A stretch of 64,000 nt of DNA, taken from Nitrospirota bacterium (GTDB lineage: Bacteria; Nitrospirota; Thermodesulfovibrionia; Thermodesulfovibrionales; JdFR-88). Position numbers and translations under genes: made by a program. Shown piece after piece: positions 8,915 through 18,555 of this stretch. Below the pieces are notes generated by a model. It did no database searches. It worked only from the letters and a program-made list of their open reading frames with translations, and was not told the DNA's origin. The stretch covers positions 1 through 64,000 of the forward strand of contig JAKAHV010000015.1 in assembly GCA_021825295.1 (NCBI GenBank), written 5' to 3'. Positions within the stretch are counted from its first letter, which is position 1. The number at the start of each line of letters is the position of its first letter.

Positions 8915-10285
8915 ATGATCAGCATACGAATCCCGGACAATCTCGTCGCCGAAAGAACTTATGTAATCGATGTTATTTTTTCCGAATTTCTCGGGCTCGA
9001 CTATAAAATCGCAATCGGCAACGGGACAAAGGATTATGAAATAACCCTCGAAAACGGCAAAACTCTCCTGGTCCGGGACCATTTTTTCAGGAAGTTCGAA
9101 GAAGCTTCCGAATACCTTACCCAGACCGGGATACCCTCAAATGCGTTGATGTGCACAAACAAATTTTCGCCCGACGCCGATATCCCGGTAATTTTCGGAA
9201 CCGGTGAACTCGCCGCGGGACAGGATTCCATCATCTGCGGAGCCGATATATTTGCCTCTTCTTTTTTCATGCTTACCCGATGGGAGGAGTATGCAAACAG
9301 GGGGCGGGATTCCCATGACCGCTTCCCCGCCCATGAGTCGCTGGCCCAAAGGAGCGGTTTTCTCCATCGTGCCGTTGTCAACGAGTACGTTGAGATGCTC
9401 TGGAACATGCTCAATCACCTCAAATGCGGACAGCACAGAAAGGAAAGGAATTTCAGGACATTTGCAACTCACGATGTGGACAACCCGTTTCTTTACGCGG
9501 CAAGAAGCCCGTTTATCGCCTTAAAACAGATGTGCGGAGATATCATCAGGAGAAAAGACCCGGCAGCGGCATTCGGAAATTTCAGGGCCTGGGCAAAAAC
9601 GGCCAACGGCAGAGAGGACCTCGATCCCTTCAATACCTTTGACTGGATGATGGATGTAAGCGAGGGCCTCGGGCTGAAAAGCCATTTCCTTTTTATTACC
9701 GGCCACAGCGAGCCTGCCCGTGACGGCGGCTACGACTGCGGCCATAAACTGCTGCGCTCCCTGATGCAAAACATTCACAGAAGGGGGCACCACATCGGAC
9801 TTCATCTGAGCTACGGCTCCTTCGACAGCCCCGAACAGACGAAAAAGGAGTTCGATATTTTGAAGACTGCCTGTTCGGGGTTGGGTGTCCGGCAGGAAAG
9901 CTGGATGAGCCGCCAGCACTTCCTCAGATGGAAAACCCCCGAAACGTTTGAAAATCTCGAATCGGCTTGTCTTGATTACGACTCCACGCTGTCTTATGCC
10001 GACGCCGCCGGCTTCCGGTGCGGGGTCTGTTATGAATACCCCGCATTCGATGTCCTTGCGCGGAAGAGACTACGTTTGCGGGAAAGACCCCTGCTGGTCA
10101 TGGACTGCACGGTAATAGACAGGCCGTATATGAATCTTGGCGCGGGCGAGCAGGCCTATTCCACCATTAAAAATATCAAGGACACATGCAGGAGATACGG
10201 CGGAGATTTTGTGGTCCTCTGGCACAATACCAGGCTTATAGACCAGGCCGAGCGCGGACTCTACAACCAGATACTGCGGGCATAA
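8915..10285 (+). CDS. Polysaccharide deacetylase family protein with N-terminal extension (DUF7033-like)
   Basis: 456-residue protein. The C-terminal half is a NodB-like barrel: FATHDVDNPF (Asp-based metal motif), HHIGLHLSYGSF (His-x3-type motif), and a late VVLWHNTRL. The N-terminal roughly 190 residues form a separate domain found with this deacetylase subfamily, ending in FFMLTRWEEY. No signal peptide. Follows the FemAB-like gene by 18 nt. Probably de-N-acetylates a sugar before another group is added to the free amine; that coupling is inferred from gene order. Confidence 0.75.
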   Translation: MISIRIPDNLVAERTYVIDVIFSEFLGLDYKIAIGNGTKDYEITLENGKTLLVRDHFFRKFEEASEYLTQTGIPSNALMCTNKFSPDADIPVIFGTGELAAGQDSIICGADIFASSFFMLTRWEEYANRGRDSHDRFPAHESLAQRSGFLHRAVVNEYVEMLWNMLNHLKCGQHRKERNFRTFATHDVDNPFLYAARSPFIALKQMCGDIIRRKDPAAAFGNFRAWAKTANGREDLDPFNTFDWMMDVSEGLGLKSHFLFITGHSEPARDGGYDCGHKLLRSLMQNIHRRGHHIGLHLSYGSFDSPEQTKKEFDILKTACSGLGVRQESWMSRQHFLRWKTPETFENLESACLDYDSTLSYADAAGFRCGVCYEYPAFDVLARKRLRLRERPLLVMDCTVIDRPYMNLGAGEQAYSTIKNIKDTCRRYGGDFVVLWHNTRLIDQAERGLYNQILRA

Positions 10286-10433
10286 ATGGAGAACAGGCTA
10301 TTGCCTTCACACCCGGGGAAAACTTTTCCGGCTGCCCTGTATCGATCCGGGCACAAACCCACGGCCGCATGGGATATCAACCGGACCGGCATGCAAACGG
10401 CGACGAAGGATGCGCCGGCAGGAGGCAATTAAA

Positions 10434-11444
10434 ATGGAAATGGCCATCTCGACCGGCTTGAGGACTCTGGTATGTCCGGTACATCAATGCGAACTGCAAT
10501 TCGACCAATCCATAATTAATATCGGGGTGCCGTTTCCAGACGGCGGCATTAACTGCCCGCGGGGCTGTACGTTCAGAATTGAACGGGGCATTCCCCGTTT
10601 TGTCCCGTCCGACAATTATTGTTCCAGTTTCGGGCTTCAGTGGCGAAAATATCAAAAAACCCAGCTCGATTCCCATACCGGAGCCGATATTTCCAGGAAA
10701 CGCCTGGAAGACAGCCTGGACAAACCCCTGTCTTTCCTCAATGGCAAGCGGGTCCTGGAGGCCGGATGCGGGGCAGGACGGTTTACCGAGCACCTGGCAG
10801 AAAATTGCGGCTCCCTGGTCTCCGTGGATATTTCCAATGCCGTCGACTCGAACCTCACAAACTGCGCCGGCAAAAAACCGTACATGCTGATACAGGCAGA
10901 TATAAATTCCGCGCCGCTGCGGCCTCATTCATTCGATGTTGTCATCTGCCTGGGTGTTATCCAGCATACCCCTTCACCTGAGCTGACAATTTCAAACCTG
11001 GCTAAATATGTAAAACCGGGAGGCGATCTTGTCATCGATCATTACGCCAACGATTCCTTTTTCTCGCCATTGGGACGCGTTCTGTCTCTTGGGTACCCTT
11101 TGCGCTGCGTCCTCAAGCGCCTTCGTCCCGAAGTGAGCCTGAAGATAACCACCAGACTGACCGCCATCGCGGACCCCTTGCGTAAAAGGACCTATAAAAT
11201 TAAATGGATTGACCGCATTGCGGTAAGATTGCTGCCTTCAACATGCTATTACGGCAGTTATCCCGGGCTTGATCCGGAGATACTGTATGAGTGGAACGAG
11301 CTCGATACTTTTGATCAGCTTACCGATTATTACAAGCACTTCCGCTCGGCCAGGGACATAAGGCAATGCCTGAGCAGGCTTGGATTCAGGGAAATTTACT
11401 GCGAAAAAAGCAGCCAGGGCGTTACCGCCAGGGCAACCATGTGA
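10434..11444 (+). CDS. SAM-dependent methyltransferase with N-terminal zinc-ribbon-like segment
   Basis: 336 residues from ATG 10434, which has GGAGG 8 nt upstream; the track start at 10410 has no such site. Residues about 10-50 contain CPVHQCELQ and CPRGC, resembling the small Trm112-type/zinc-ribbon segment that precedes some methyltransferases. The class I Rossmann core follows with VLEAGCGAGRFTEHL (motif I) and FDVVICLGVIQHTPSP (post-I/IV). Probably methylates a sugar of the glycan. The 148 nt upstream hold no gene. Confidence 0.82.
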   Translation: MEMAISTGLRTLVCPVHQCELQFDQSIINIGVPFPDGGINCPRGCTFRIERGIPRFVPSDNYCSSFGLQWRKYQKTQLDSHTGADISRKRLEDSLDKPLSFLNGKRVLEAGCGAGRFTEHLAENCGSLVSVDISNAVDSNLTNCAGKKPYMLIQADINSAPLRPHSFDVVICLGVIQHTPSPELTISNLAKYVKPGGDLVIDHYANDSFFSPLGRVLSLGYPLRCVLKRLRPEVSLKITTRLTAIADPLRKRTYKIKWIDRIAVRLLPSTCYYGSYPGLDPEILYEWNELDTFDQLTDYYKHFRSARDIRQCLSRLGFREIYCEKSSQGVTARATM

Positions 11445-11456
11445 TCAACCGAGGAT

Positions 11457-12401
11457 ATGGCGACATCCCCCCCGCTGATTAACGTCATAATGCCGCTTTA
11501 CAACAAGCGGCCCTATGTCAGGCGAGCCATAGACAGCATAATGGGGCAGACTTATACCAACTGGGAGTTGATTATCGTGGATGACGGCTCCACTGACGCA
11601 TCGGCCGATATGGTTCCGCGCGGGAATCCCAGGCTAAAACTGCTCCGACAGGCAAACAGGGGCCCCAGCGCAGCCCGCAACGCCGCCGTACGTTCGGCAT
11701 CCGGCGAGTATCTCGCCTTTATTGACGCCGATGACTGCTACTATCCCTTCAAGCTGGAGAAGGGGATAGACCTCCTGTGGAGGGATCAAAAGGCGGAATG
11801 GATGATGTCCGCCTACGATTACCAGCTAAACGGCGTGACCACGCGGCGATATATCAAGGACGTCAATGATGCCGAGATAAAGGAGGATTCGGCGGTTTTC
11901 GACGACGCCCTTTCCCAGCTCACTGTAGTGGGCTGGCCAAGCGACGGGCTGTTCATGAAAAAGTCCCTGTTTGAGCGACTTGGAGGGTTTAATGAGGAAA
12001 TCAGATACGGTGAAATATCGGAATTCATACTCCGCTGCGCCCTGGAGGAGCCGAAAGTCGCGATATGCCACGTCCCGCTTTTTTTGCATATCGATGTGCC
12101 CGGCAGCACGGCGAAAAACCCGGCCTTCAAAACGAGATGCACCGGGCTCAGGGGCCGGATAATGTACGGACTCGCAAAAAACTATCCCCATTACTCAAAT
12201 TATTTGCTTCACGCAGCGCGTGATTACATGACATCCTATGCCTCAACGCTTATCCTGGAGGGAGAAGGCAGAAAAGCCAGGAGATTCCTTATGGAGGAAT
12301 ATCCCTTTGCCCGCGACCGGAAGTGGTTTAAATTATGGGCAGCCGGCTGGCTCCCCCAATGGTTCCTCGGGCGAATGTCTCCGCAAAGAAAAAGATGCTG
12401 A
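11457..12401 (+). CDS. Family 2 glycosyltransferase
   Basis: GT-A glycosyltransferase, 314 residues. NVIMPLYNKRPYVRRAIDSI at the start, IIVDDGSTDAS and the AFIDADDCYYP metal motif are diagnostic. It starts 12 nt after the methyltransferase stop. The C-terminus is basic and likely membrane-associated. Donor and acceptor unknown. Confidence 0.88.
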   Translation: MATSPPLINVIMPLYNKRPYVRRAIDSIMGQTYTNWELIIVDDGSTDASADMVPRGNPRLKLLRQANRGPSAARNAAVRSASGEYLAFIDADDCYYPFKLEKGIDLLWRDQKAEWMMSAYDYQLNGVTTRRYIKDVNDAEIKEDSAVFDDALSQLTVVGWPSDGLFMKKSLFERLGGFNEEIRYGEISEFILRCALEEPKVAICHVPLFLHIDVPGSTAKNPAFKTRCTGLRGRIMYGLAKNYPHYSNYLLHAARDYMTSYASTLILEGEGRKARRFLMEEYPFARDRKWFKLWAAGWLPQWFLGRMSPQRKRC

Positions 12402-12408
12402 AACGGCA

Positions 12409-13944
12409 ATGCGCATCCCTTCGCTTTGTATGAAATTCAGGCACGTCGTCCCATTGGCCATCTTTCTCTTTCTGGCCGCGGTTGCAGGCCCGCCGGCCGT
12501 GAAAATGGTTTTTGCGGCGTCCTATTATGTGGCGCCTGGAGGAAGTGACAGCGCGCGCGGGACAAAGGCAAGACCATGGGCCACCTTTGCCAGGGCCATG
12601 GCCGCCCTGAGGCCGGGCGACACCCTCTATCTCAAGGACGGCTTCTATCACCAGTCCCTGGATGTGAGGGTGTCAGGAAGGCCGGGCAGACCGATAGTTT
12701 TCAGGGCGGTAAATGAAGGCAAGGCGATTGTAGGCACTGTTTATCCATCAAGCCCGCTGCGGATTGCCGGCCAGTCCTACGTCCTGGTGGAAGGCATAAA
12801 TTTCAGAAACAGAGGTCCGTATGACGGCAATACTTATTGCTCCACGGACGGCGCCGGTTACATCAACGTGCACGGCCTGAATATCTTCGGGGCGGACCAC
12901 ATAGTACTGAAAAGAGTTACCGTAAACGGTTCTTCCGGCTGCAACTCAGCGGTAATCGGCCTCAGCAAGGTAAGGGACAGTTTAATCGAAGATTGCGCAG
13001 GCTCGGGTCCCGGCCGGGTCGTTCTCAATATACTTGACTGCGGGAATATAACCGTAAGAAGGTGCTGGCTCGACTGGTCGGGTCCAAGCACCGGCGGCGG
13101 GGACACATCCAGTATCGCACAAATATATGATTCTTCGCATGTGCTCATGGAAAACAATATCGGCCTCAACCTGACAACCACGCCGACCGACGATCTGGGG
13201 ATTTGGGCCCATTATAAGGACTCTGATCACAACACCTTTGTGGGGAACGTCGTCTACCATACCCAGGCATACTCGGCAGGCGGGCTCAGAGACACCGCGG
13301 AATATGAAATGCGTTCATCGCACAGCCTGTTTGAAGACAATGTCGCAATCTTGCCTGTCGCCGGAGCCTACCACAGCGTTCCTGCCGATGTAGTGGGGAC
13401 CGGCCATCATACATCTGAAAACAACACCTATGTTGGCGACGGCGGCGGAGAGGGTTTTTTGGTCCACGAACGTCCAAACAGGCCGCAACAGGCGACGGAT
13501 GCGGCCGTAATCGACTGCTCTTTCATCAATATGGACGCGGGCATTTATGCAAGCAGCAGCGGCAACAATACGGTGTCGGCGCACAGGTACAATAATTTTT
13601 ACAGGGTGCGGAAATGTCTTTGGAACGAGAGGCAGATGGTCCCCCGCGGGCTCGACCGGACCGAGAAATGCAATACGGTGGACCCCGGTTATGACACGGC
13701 AAAATACGGGATCGGGGGTTATCTTATCGTACCGGCGGCTCTTAAAGGCAAAGGGCAAGGCGGGGCGGACATTGGCGCATCGGTAATATACAGGTATAAA
13801 AACGGGATGCTGACCCGCGTTCCGCTCTGGCCATGGCCCATGGAGGCCAGAATACTTGCCGAGTTCCATGTGAGCCCTACCTGGCAGGCCAGGGGGGGCA
13901 TATGGAAGTCGCTTGACGGCATATATACCCAAAGGGCAAAGTGA
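12409..13944 (+). CDS. Secreted right-handed beta-helix protein (DUF1565-like)
   Basis: 511 residues from ATG 12409. A signal peptide is evident (basic start MKFRHVV, hydrophobic core PLAIFLFLAAVAG, likely cleavage after VFAA). The mature protein begins YYVAPGGSDSARGTKARPWATF, the entry strand of DUF1565/pectate-lyase-like beta-helices, followed by many N/G-rich repeats (LMENNIGLNL, FEDNVAILP). Such proteins bind or cleave polysaccharides outside the cell; here it may process or retain the exported glycan. No catalytic triad was identified. The track start at 12238 overlaps the upstream GT. Confidence 0.78.
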   Translation: MRIPSLCMKFRHVVPLAIFLFLAAVAGPPAVKMVFAASYYVAPGGSDSARGTKARPWATFARAMAALRPGDTLYLKDGFYHQSLDVRVSGRPGRPIVFRAVNEGKAIVGTVYPSSPLRIAGQSYVLVEGINFRNRGPYDGNTYCSTDGAGYINVHGLNIFGADHIVLKRVTVNGSSGCNSAVIGLSKVRDSLIEDCAGSGPGRVVLNILDCGNITVRRCWLDWSGPSTGGGDTSSIAQIYDSSHVLMENNIGLNLTTTPTDDLGIWAHYKDSDHNTFVGNVVYHTQAYSAGGLRDTAEYEMRSSHSLFEDNVAILPVAGAYHSVPADVVGTGHHTSENNTYVGDGGGEGFLVHERPNRPQQATDAAVIDCSFINMDAGIYASSSGNNTVSAHRYNNFYRVRKCLWNERQMVPRGLDRTEKCNTVDPGYDTAKYGIGGYLIVPAALKGKGQGGADIGASVIYRYKNGMLTRVPLWPWPMEARILAEFHVSPTWQARGGIWKSLDGIYTQRAK

Positions 13945-15233
13945 CAAGGAAGGTTTTAATCATAGCGCATAGCTTTCCGCCTATGCAGGTCATAGGCTCT
14001 CAGCGTCCCTACGGGCTGGCAAAGTATCTCCGGGGCTTCGGGTGGGAGCCGGTAATACTGACAGTCAGTCGCCGCGGAAGTCCTCCGGACGGCATCATGG
14101 TAATCTCAACGGATTGCACTGACAGAATCGCCGCGATAAAGAAATTCGCGGGATTCGATCCCGGCGAGGGCCTCCATCAGCAGATGGGCATACCCGTAAC
14201 CAAAAATTTCGGCTACCCCACATGCAGGAGCAAGGCGTTCGGGGCAATGAGGCAGGTCATCGCCTTTCCCGACGCCGAGATAGGATGGTACGGACATGCA
14301 GTCGAGGCCGCGTCAGAATTCATGAATGGCGGGCAAATTGACGCCATCATAAGCACATCCTATCCGGTCACATCCCACTTAATAGCGAAAAGACTGAAAC
14401 AAAGCCATGGGATCCCATGGATAGCCGATCTTCGCGACCTCTGGACGCAAAACCACCATTACAGAAAAATCTGGCCGGTACGTTTTCTTGAACGGAGCCT
14501 GGAGCTGAAGACTCTGTCCTGCGCGGATGCGCTGGTCACCATTTCACAGCCCCTCGCGGATACTCTTAAATGCCTTCACACGGGCAGGCAGGTGCGCTGC
14601 ATCACGAACGGCTATGATCCGGACGATTATAAGGAGGCGGCGCCGACGCTTACGGAAAAATTCAGCATAACCTATACGGGCAGGCTTTATAACGGGCTCA
14701 GGGACCCATCGATGCTGCTGGAAGCAACCGCAAAGCTGCTGAATGAAAAGAGGATGGACAGGGCAAAAATTGAAATAGCTTTTTACGGGCCGTCCGAGGG
14801 ATGGCTGACCGCCGACATAATAAAATACGGCCTTGAAGACATCGCCAGGGATTACGGGCCGGTGCCGAGGGAGATCGCGATAAGGAAGCAGAAAGAATCC
14901 CAGCTCCTGCTTCTTTTGCTGCTGAACGACGCGGGCGAGAGGGGCGTTTATACCGGCAAACTGTTTGAATACCTCGGAGCAAGGCGTCCAATCCTTGCAA
15001 CAGGGAGAGCCGACAGCATAGTAAGGGACCTTCTCGCCGGCACGGGCGCCGGCCGCTTCGCCGAGAACAGCCGGCAGATGGAATCAGTCCTGCTTGGATA
15101 TTATCGCGAATTTACAAGCAAGGGAGAAATCGCATATCACGCCAACGGCACTATTGAAGATTATTCATATAAATCGATAGCCGGGCAATATTCAGGATTG
15201 TTAAACGAAGTGGCGGAAAACCGGCGGCACTGA
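13941..15233 (+). CDS. Glycosyltransferase of the GT-B fold (family 4-like)
   Basis: 430 residues starting with GTG 13941, overlapping the previous stop (GTGA). The N-terminal Rossmann half begins KVLIIAHSFPPMQVIGSQRPYGL, a common opening of GT4 enzymes of surface-glycan clusters. IADLRDLWTQN and ITNGYDPDDY are typical inter-domain elements. The C-terminal half carries TGKLFEYLGARRPILATG in place of the canonical EX7E region. Probably transfers a sugar to the lipid-linked intermediate. Confidence 0.85.
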   Translation: MTRKVLIIAHSFPPMQVIGSQRPYGLAKYLRGFGWEPVILTVSRRGSPPDGIMVISTDCTDRIAAIKKFAGFDPGEGLHQQMGIPVTKNFGYPTCRSKAFGAMRQVIAFPDAEIGWYGHAVEAASEFMNGGQIDAIISTSYPVTSHLIAKRLKQSHGIPWIADLRDLWTQNHHYRKIWPVRFLERSLELKTLSCADALVTISQPLADTLKCLHTGRQVRCITNGYDPDDYKEAAPTLTEKFSITYTGRLYNGLRDPSMLLEATAKLLNEKRMDRAKIEIAFYGPSEGWLTADIIKYGLEDIARDYGPVPREIAIRKQKESQLLLLLLLNDAGERGVYTGKLFEYLGARRPILATGRADSIVRDLLAGTGAGRFAENSRQMESVLLGYYREFTSKGEIAYHANGTIEDYSYKSIAGQYSGLLNEVAENRRH

Positions 15234-15238
15234 TAACA

Positions 15239-16606
15239 ATGCGGGCATCAGTATCGCGAATCAATCCCAGAGCGCTTGCGGGCGGACTTGCGCTGCCCAT
15301 GGCCCTGCTTATTGCAATGACCATAACGGGGGCCGGATGGCAGTACGCCGCAATACTGGCATGTGTTCCTCTCGGCGTCTATTTATTTGTGAAAAAGCCG
15401 TTCATATTCCCCTTTGGGTTATACATATTTTCAATTCCATTCGAGAATCTGCTTGTCATGAACGGTTCAGAGCACGGCGCCACATTGACAAGACTGCTTG
15501 GCATGATGGCAATCCTCGCATTGGTTGTCAAGGGCCTGTTTGAAAAAAAGCTAAAGCGGCCCGATAAAATCGGCCTGTGGTGGGTATTATTTTCGGCTTA
15601 CTGTCTCCTGTCGATTACATGGGCCATTGCTTACGAGCAGCCGGTTGTGAGGGGCCAGACGCTCATCGGGCTTGTAGGCCTTTACATAGTAGTCTCCTCG
15701 TACCGGATGCAGAAAAATGAATACGAGACGGTAAAATGGCTGGTACTGGCGGGCGGTGCGTTATCCTCCATATTCACAATTTATGCCTATCATAAAGGGC
15801 TGATCGATTTCGGCCAGGCCGAGAGAGTATCCTTAATATCGCTGGATAACAGCAACGGCATCATCGGCGCAAACAAACAGGCATTCGACATGTTGCTGCC
15901 AGTTTCCGTATGCCTGGGAATGCTGATGAAAAAGGGGAGGCCGCTTTTCAAGGGCTTTTTCATCCTTGTCCTGTTTACGATGTTCTTCGGCATCGTGATA
16001 ACAGGTTCGCGCGGAGGCCTGGCAGCGGTCCTGGTTATGCTGCTTTTTTTCATTTTCAACTCGGGTAAAAAGAGATTCGGGATTGTTGCAGTTGCAGTCC
16101 TGATTACTGCGCTGTCGATAACACCGCAGTTTTATTTTGACCGCATCAGCCGCTCGGCGGAATCCCACGCCAGCGGAAGGACCGACATCTGGCAGGTCGG
16201 ACTGAAGGCATTTGAAAAATACTGGCTCTTCGGCGCCGGGCTCGATTGCTTCCCGAAGGCATATACCGAGTTCGCAAACTACAGCCCGGTATATATGGGA
16301 TTTGACAGGGCTCCCCACAATATATTCGTGGGAATGTTCGTTGAACTTGGAATAATCGGCGGCTGCCTGATGGCCGTGGCGATGCTTAAACATTACGCCG
16401 CTATTGGACGGAAAAAATGGAATTACCGGACCGATCAGGTCGTCCTGAAGGCCGCTTTTTGGGCATTGCTTACCGGAAGCCTGTCGCAGGACGTCGTCTG
16501 GTATAAATCGTTCTGGCTGCTGTGGATGATGATAGTTATGCTAAAAAAAGTCTCCGAAACCGAAGGCCGCGATTTGAACCCCGCCTGGAAAGCTCCTGAC
16601 CGCTGA
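15239..16606 (+). CDS. O-antigen ligase/polymerase family membrane protein (Wzy/WaaL-type)
   Basis: 455-residue polytopic membrane protein with about ten to twelve hydrophobic segments. The Wzy_C/O-antigen-ligase signature is visible: ITGSRGGLAAVLVMLLFF, then a large loop with SGRTDIWQVGLKAFEKYWLFGAGLDCF and APHNIFVGMFVELGIIGG, including the His of the family. It either polymerises repeat units or ligates the glycan to a lipid in the periplasm. Its coexistence with a Wzm/Wzt-type exporter is noteworthy, since a polymerase is not needed for ABC-dependent assembly; ligase is therefore the likelier role. Confidence 0.85.
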   Translation: MRASVSRINPRALAGGLALPMALLIAMTITGAGWQYAAILACVPLGVYLFVKKPFIFPFGLYIFSIPFENLLVMNGSEHGATLTRLLGMMAILALVVKGLFEKKLKRPDKIGLWWVLFSAYCLLSITWAIAYEQPVVRGQTLIGLVGLYIVVSSYRMQKNEYETVKWLVLAGGALSSIFTIYAYHKGLIDFGQAERVSLISLDNSNGIIGANKQAFDMLLPVSVCLGMLMKKGRPLFKGFFILVLFTMFFGIVITGSRGGLAAVLVMLLFFIFNSGKKRFGIVAVAVLITALSITPQFYFDRISRSAESHASGRTDIWQVGLKAFEKYWLFGAGLDCFPKAYTEFANYSPVYMGFDRAPHNIFVGMFVELGIIGGCLMAVAMLKHYAAIGRKKWNYRTDQVVLKAAFWALLTGSLSQDVVWYKSFWLLWMMIVMLKKVSETEGRDLNPAWKAPDR

Positions 16607-16608
16607 CC

Positions 16609-18543
16609 ATGTGCGGGATATGCGGCATATTCGACAGGCACCACCCGGATATCGACGCTGCTATAATTGAGAGAATGCGCGACGTAATGATCAACCGCGG
16701 TCCCGACGATGCTGGACTGCATGCGGACGCTCACATCGGCCTTGGTCATCGGCGCCTGAGCATTATAGATGTCTCTTCAGCCGGACATCAGCCCATGCAC
16801 AATGAGGACAAAACCATATGGATCACATTCAACGGAGAGGTATATAATTTCCGGCCGCTGCGTGACGCATTGTCCGGCAGGGGACATGTCTTCAGCTCCT
16901 CCTCTGACACCGAGGTGCTTGTCCATGGCTATGAAGAATGGGGCATAAAGAAGCTCCTGCAGAAAATAAACGGCATGTTCGCGTTTGCAATATGGGATTC
17001 CGCAAGACAGGAACTGGTGCTGGCGAGGGACCGGCTGGGCGTAAAACCGCTGTATTACATGGAAAAAGACGGCAGGGTGTATTTTTCCTCAGATATCAAG
17101 TCAATCCGCCTTGCATGCGAAAGGGATTTGACGCTGGATTTTTGCGCTATTGACGATTTTCTTTATTCGTATTGCATCCCCCAGGAGCGTTCCATCTTCA
17201 CGGAGATCAAAAAAGTCCCGCCCGCCAACTATGTCGTTTTCAGGAAAAATGACACTTCAGTAAACGAATACTGGGACCTGAGGTTCGCGCCAAAATTATC
17301 GATTGACGAAAATGAATGCCTGGAGGAACTCGAAAAAAGGCTTTTGTCGGCAGTGGGCGGCCGGATGATCAGCGACGTTCCGATAGGAGCATTTCTGAGC
17401 GGCGGCGTTGATTCAAGCCTCGTTGTCGCCCTGATGGCTACCCTTTCAGGCCAGCGCATAAAGACGTTTTCCATGGGAGTAAGGGAGGACTCATATAATG
17501 AACTGAAATACGCCAGGATGGTGGCCGATAAATACTCGACCGATCACCATGAATTCATAGTCGAACCGGACGCTCTAGGCATTCTGCCCGAGATCATTTG
17601 GGCCTATGGGGAACCATACGCCGATGCCTCCCAGATACCGGCCTATTATGTTTCCAAAATGACAAGGAGGTATGTAACCGTCGCCCTGACCGGGGACGGA
17701 GGAGACGAGTCTTTTTGCGGATACGGCAATTCAGCCGCTTATTATTATGCATACAGGTACCGGAAGTACTTGCCCAGGTTCCTGAGAGACAGCATCGCGC
17801 CTTCGATTGCCGGCGGCATCGTATCACTGGCCGGCAGGCGAGGCGCGGCAGGAAAGTTCAAGACCCTGACCGAGTACGGACGGGGTAGCTTCACAGACAG
17901 TCTCGGCATCGGCGGAATTTTCGGACAAGATTTCAGAAAAAAGCTGTACACCCCCGGATTCATGCGAAAATTGGCCGGACACAATCCCATAGGCACTTTC
18001 GAAAAATATTCCGCCCGGGCCTGCGGAGAAGATGAGGTGGACAAATCGCTTTACATCGGCATCAAGACCTCCCTGCCGAACGACTATCTTACCAAGATAG
18101 ATGTCGCCACCATGATGAATTCCCTTGAAGCCAGATCGCCTTACCTCGATTACGAACTGATGGAATTCGCGGCAAGGCTGCCGTCGAGCCTGAAAATGAG
18201 GCATGGCAGGCGCAAATTACTCCTTAAGAAACTGGCAGCACGCTACGTTCCCCATGCTGCAATTTACAGAAAAAAATGGGGGTTCGGCATACCGGTCGGT
18301 TACTGGTTCAGGCATGGCGAGATGAAAAATTTGCTCGGTAATGTCCTGCTTAGCGAGAGGGCTGAAAAGCGGGGATATTTTAATATGGGCTTCCTGAGGG
18401 CCCTCATAAATGAACACCTGAAGGGGGAGGCCGACCACACCTACAGGCTATGGGCGCTTTTATGCCTGGAACTATGGCACCTGATGTTTATCGACAACTC
18501 CATTTCGAGAAGTGACAAATTGCCTGCCTGCGCCGGAATCTGA
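16609..18543 (+). CDS. asnB: Glutamine-hydrolysing asparagine synthase-like amidotransferase
   Basis: 644 residues, canonical layout. The start MCGICGIFD places the nucleophile Cys at position 2; RGPDDAG and HRRLSIIDVS complete the glutaminase site. The synthetase half has FLSGGVDSSLVVA (PPi loop) and ALTGDGGDESFCGYG. In polysaccharide loci such paralogues (WbpS-type and others) amidate uronic acids rather than Asp, and I infer that here. ATG starts 3 nt after the Wzy-like gene. It is the only one of the three asparagine-synthase-like proteins in the island that retains all hallmark residues. Confidence 0.9.
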   Translation: MCGICGIFDRHHPDIDAAIIERMRDVMINRGPDDAGLHADAHIGLGHRRLSIIDVSSAGHQPMHNEDKTIWITFNGEVYNFRPLRDALSGRGHVFSSSSDTEVLVHGYEEWGIKKLLQKINGMFAFAIWDSARQELVLARDRLGVKPLYYMEKDGRVYFSSDIKSIRLACERDLTLDFCAIDDFLYSYCIPQERSIFTEIKKVPPANYVVFRKNDTSVNEYWDLRFAPKLSIDENECLEELEKRLLSAVGGRMISDVPIGAFLSGGVDSSLVVALMATLSGQRIKTFSMGVREDSYNELKYARMVADKYSTDHHEFIVEPDALGILPEIIWAYGEPYADASQIPAYYVSKMTRRYVTVALTGDGGDESFCGYGNSAAYYYAYRYRKYLPRFLRDSIAPSIAGGIVSLAGRRGAAGKFKTLTEYGRGSFTDSLGIGGIFGQDFRKKLYTPGFMRKLAGHNPIGTFEKYSARACGEDEVDKSLYIGIKTSLPNDYLTKIDVATMMNSLEARSPYLDYELMEFAARLPSSLKMRHGRRKLLLKKLAARYVPHAAIYRKKWGFGIPVGYWFRHGEMKNLLGNVLLSERAEKRGYFNMGFLRALINEHLKGEADHTYRLWALLCLELWHLMFIDNSISRSDKLPACAGI

Positions 18544-18555
18544 GAATTTTTGGGC

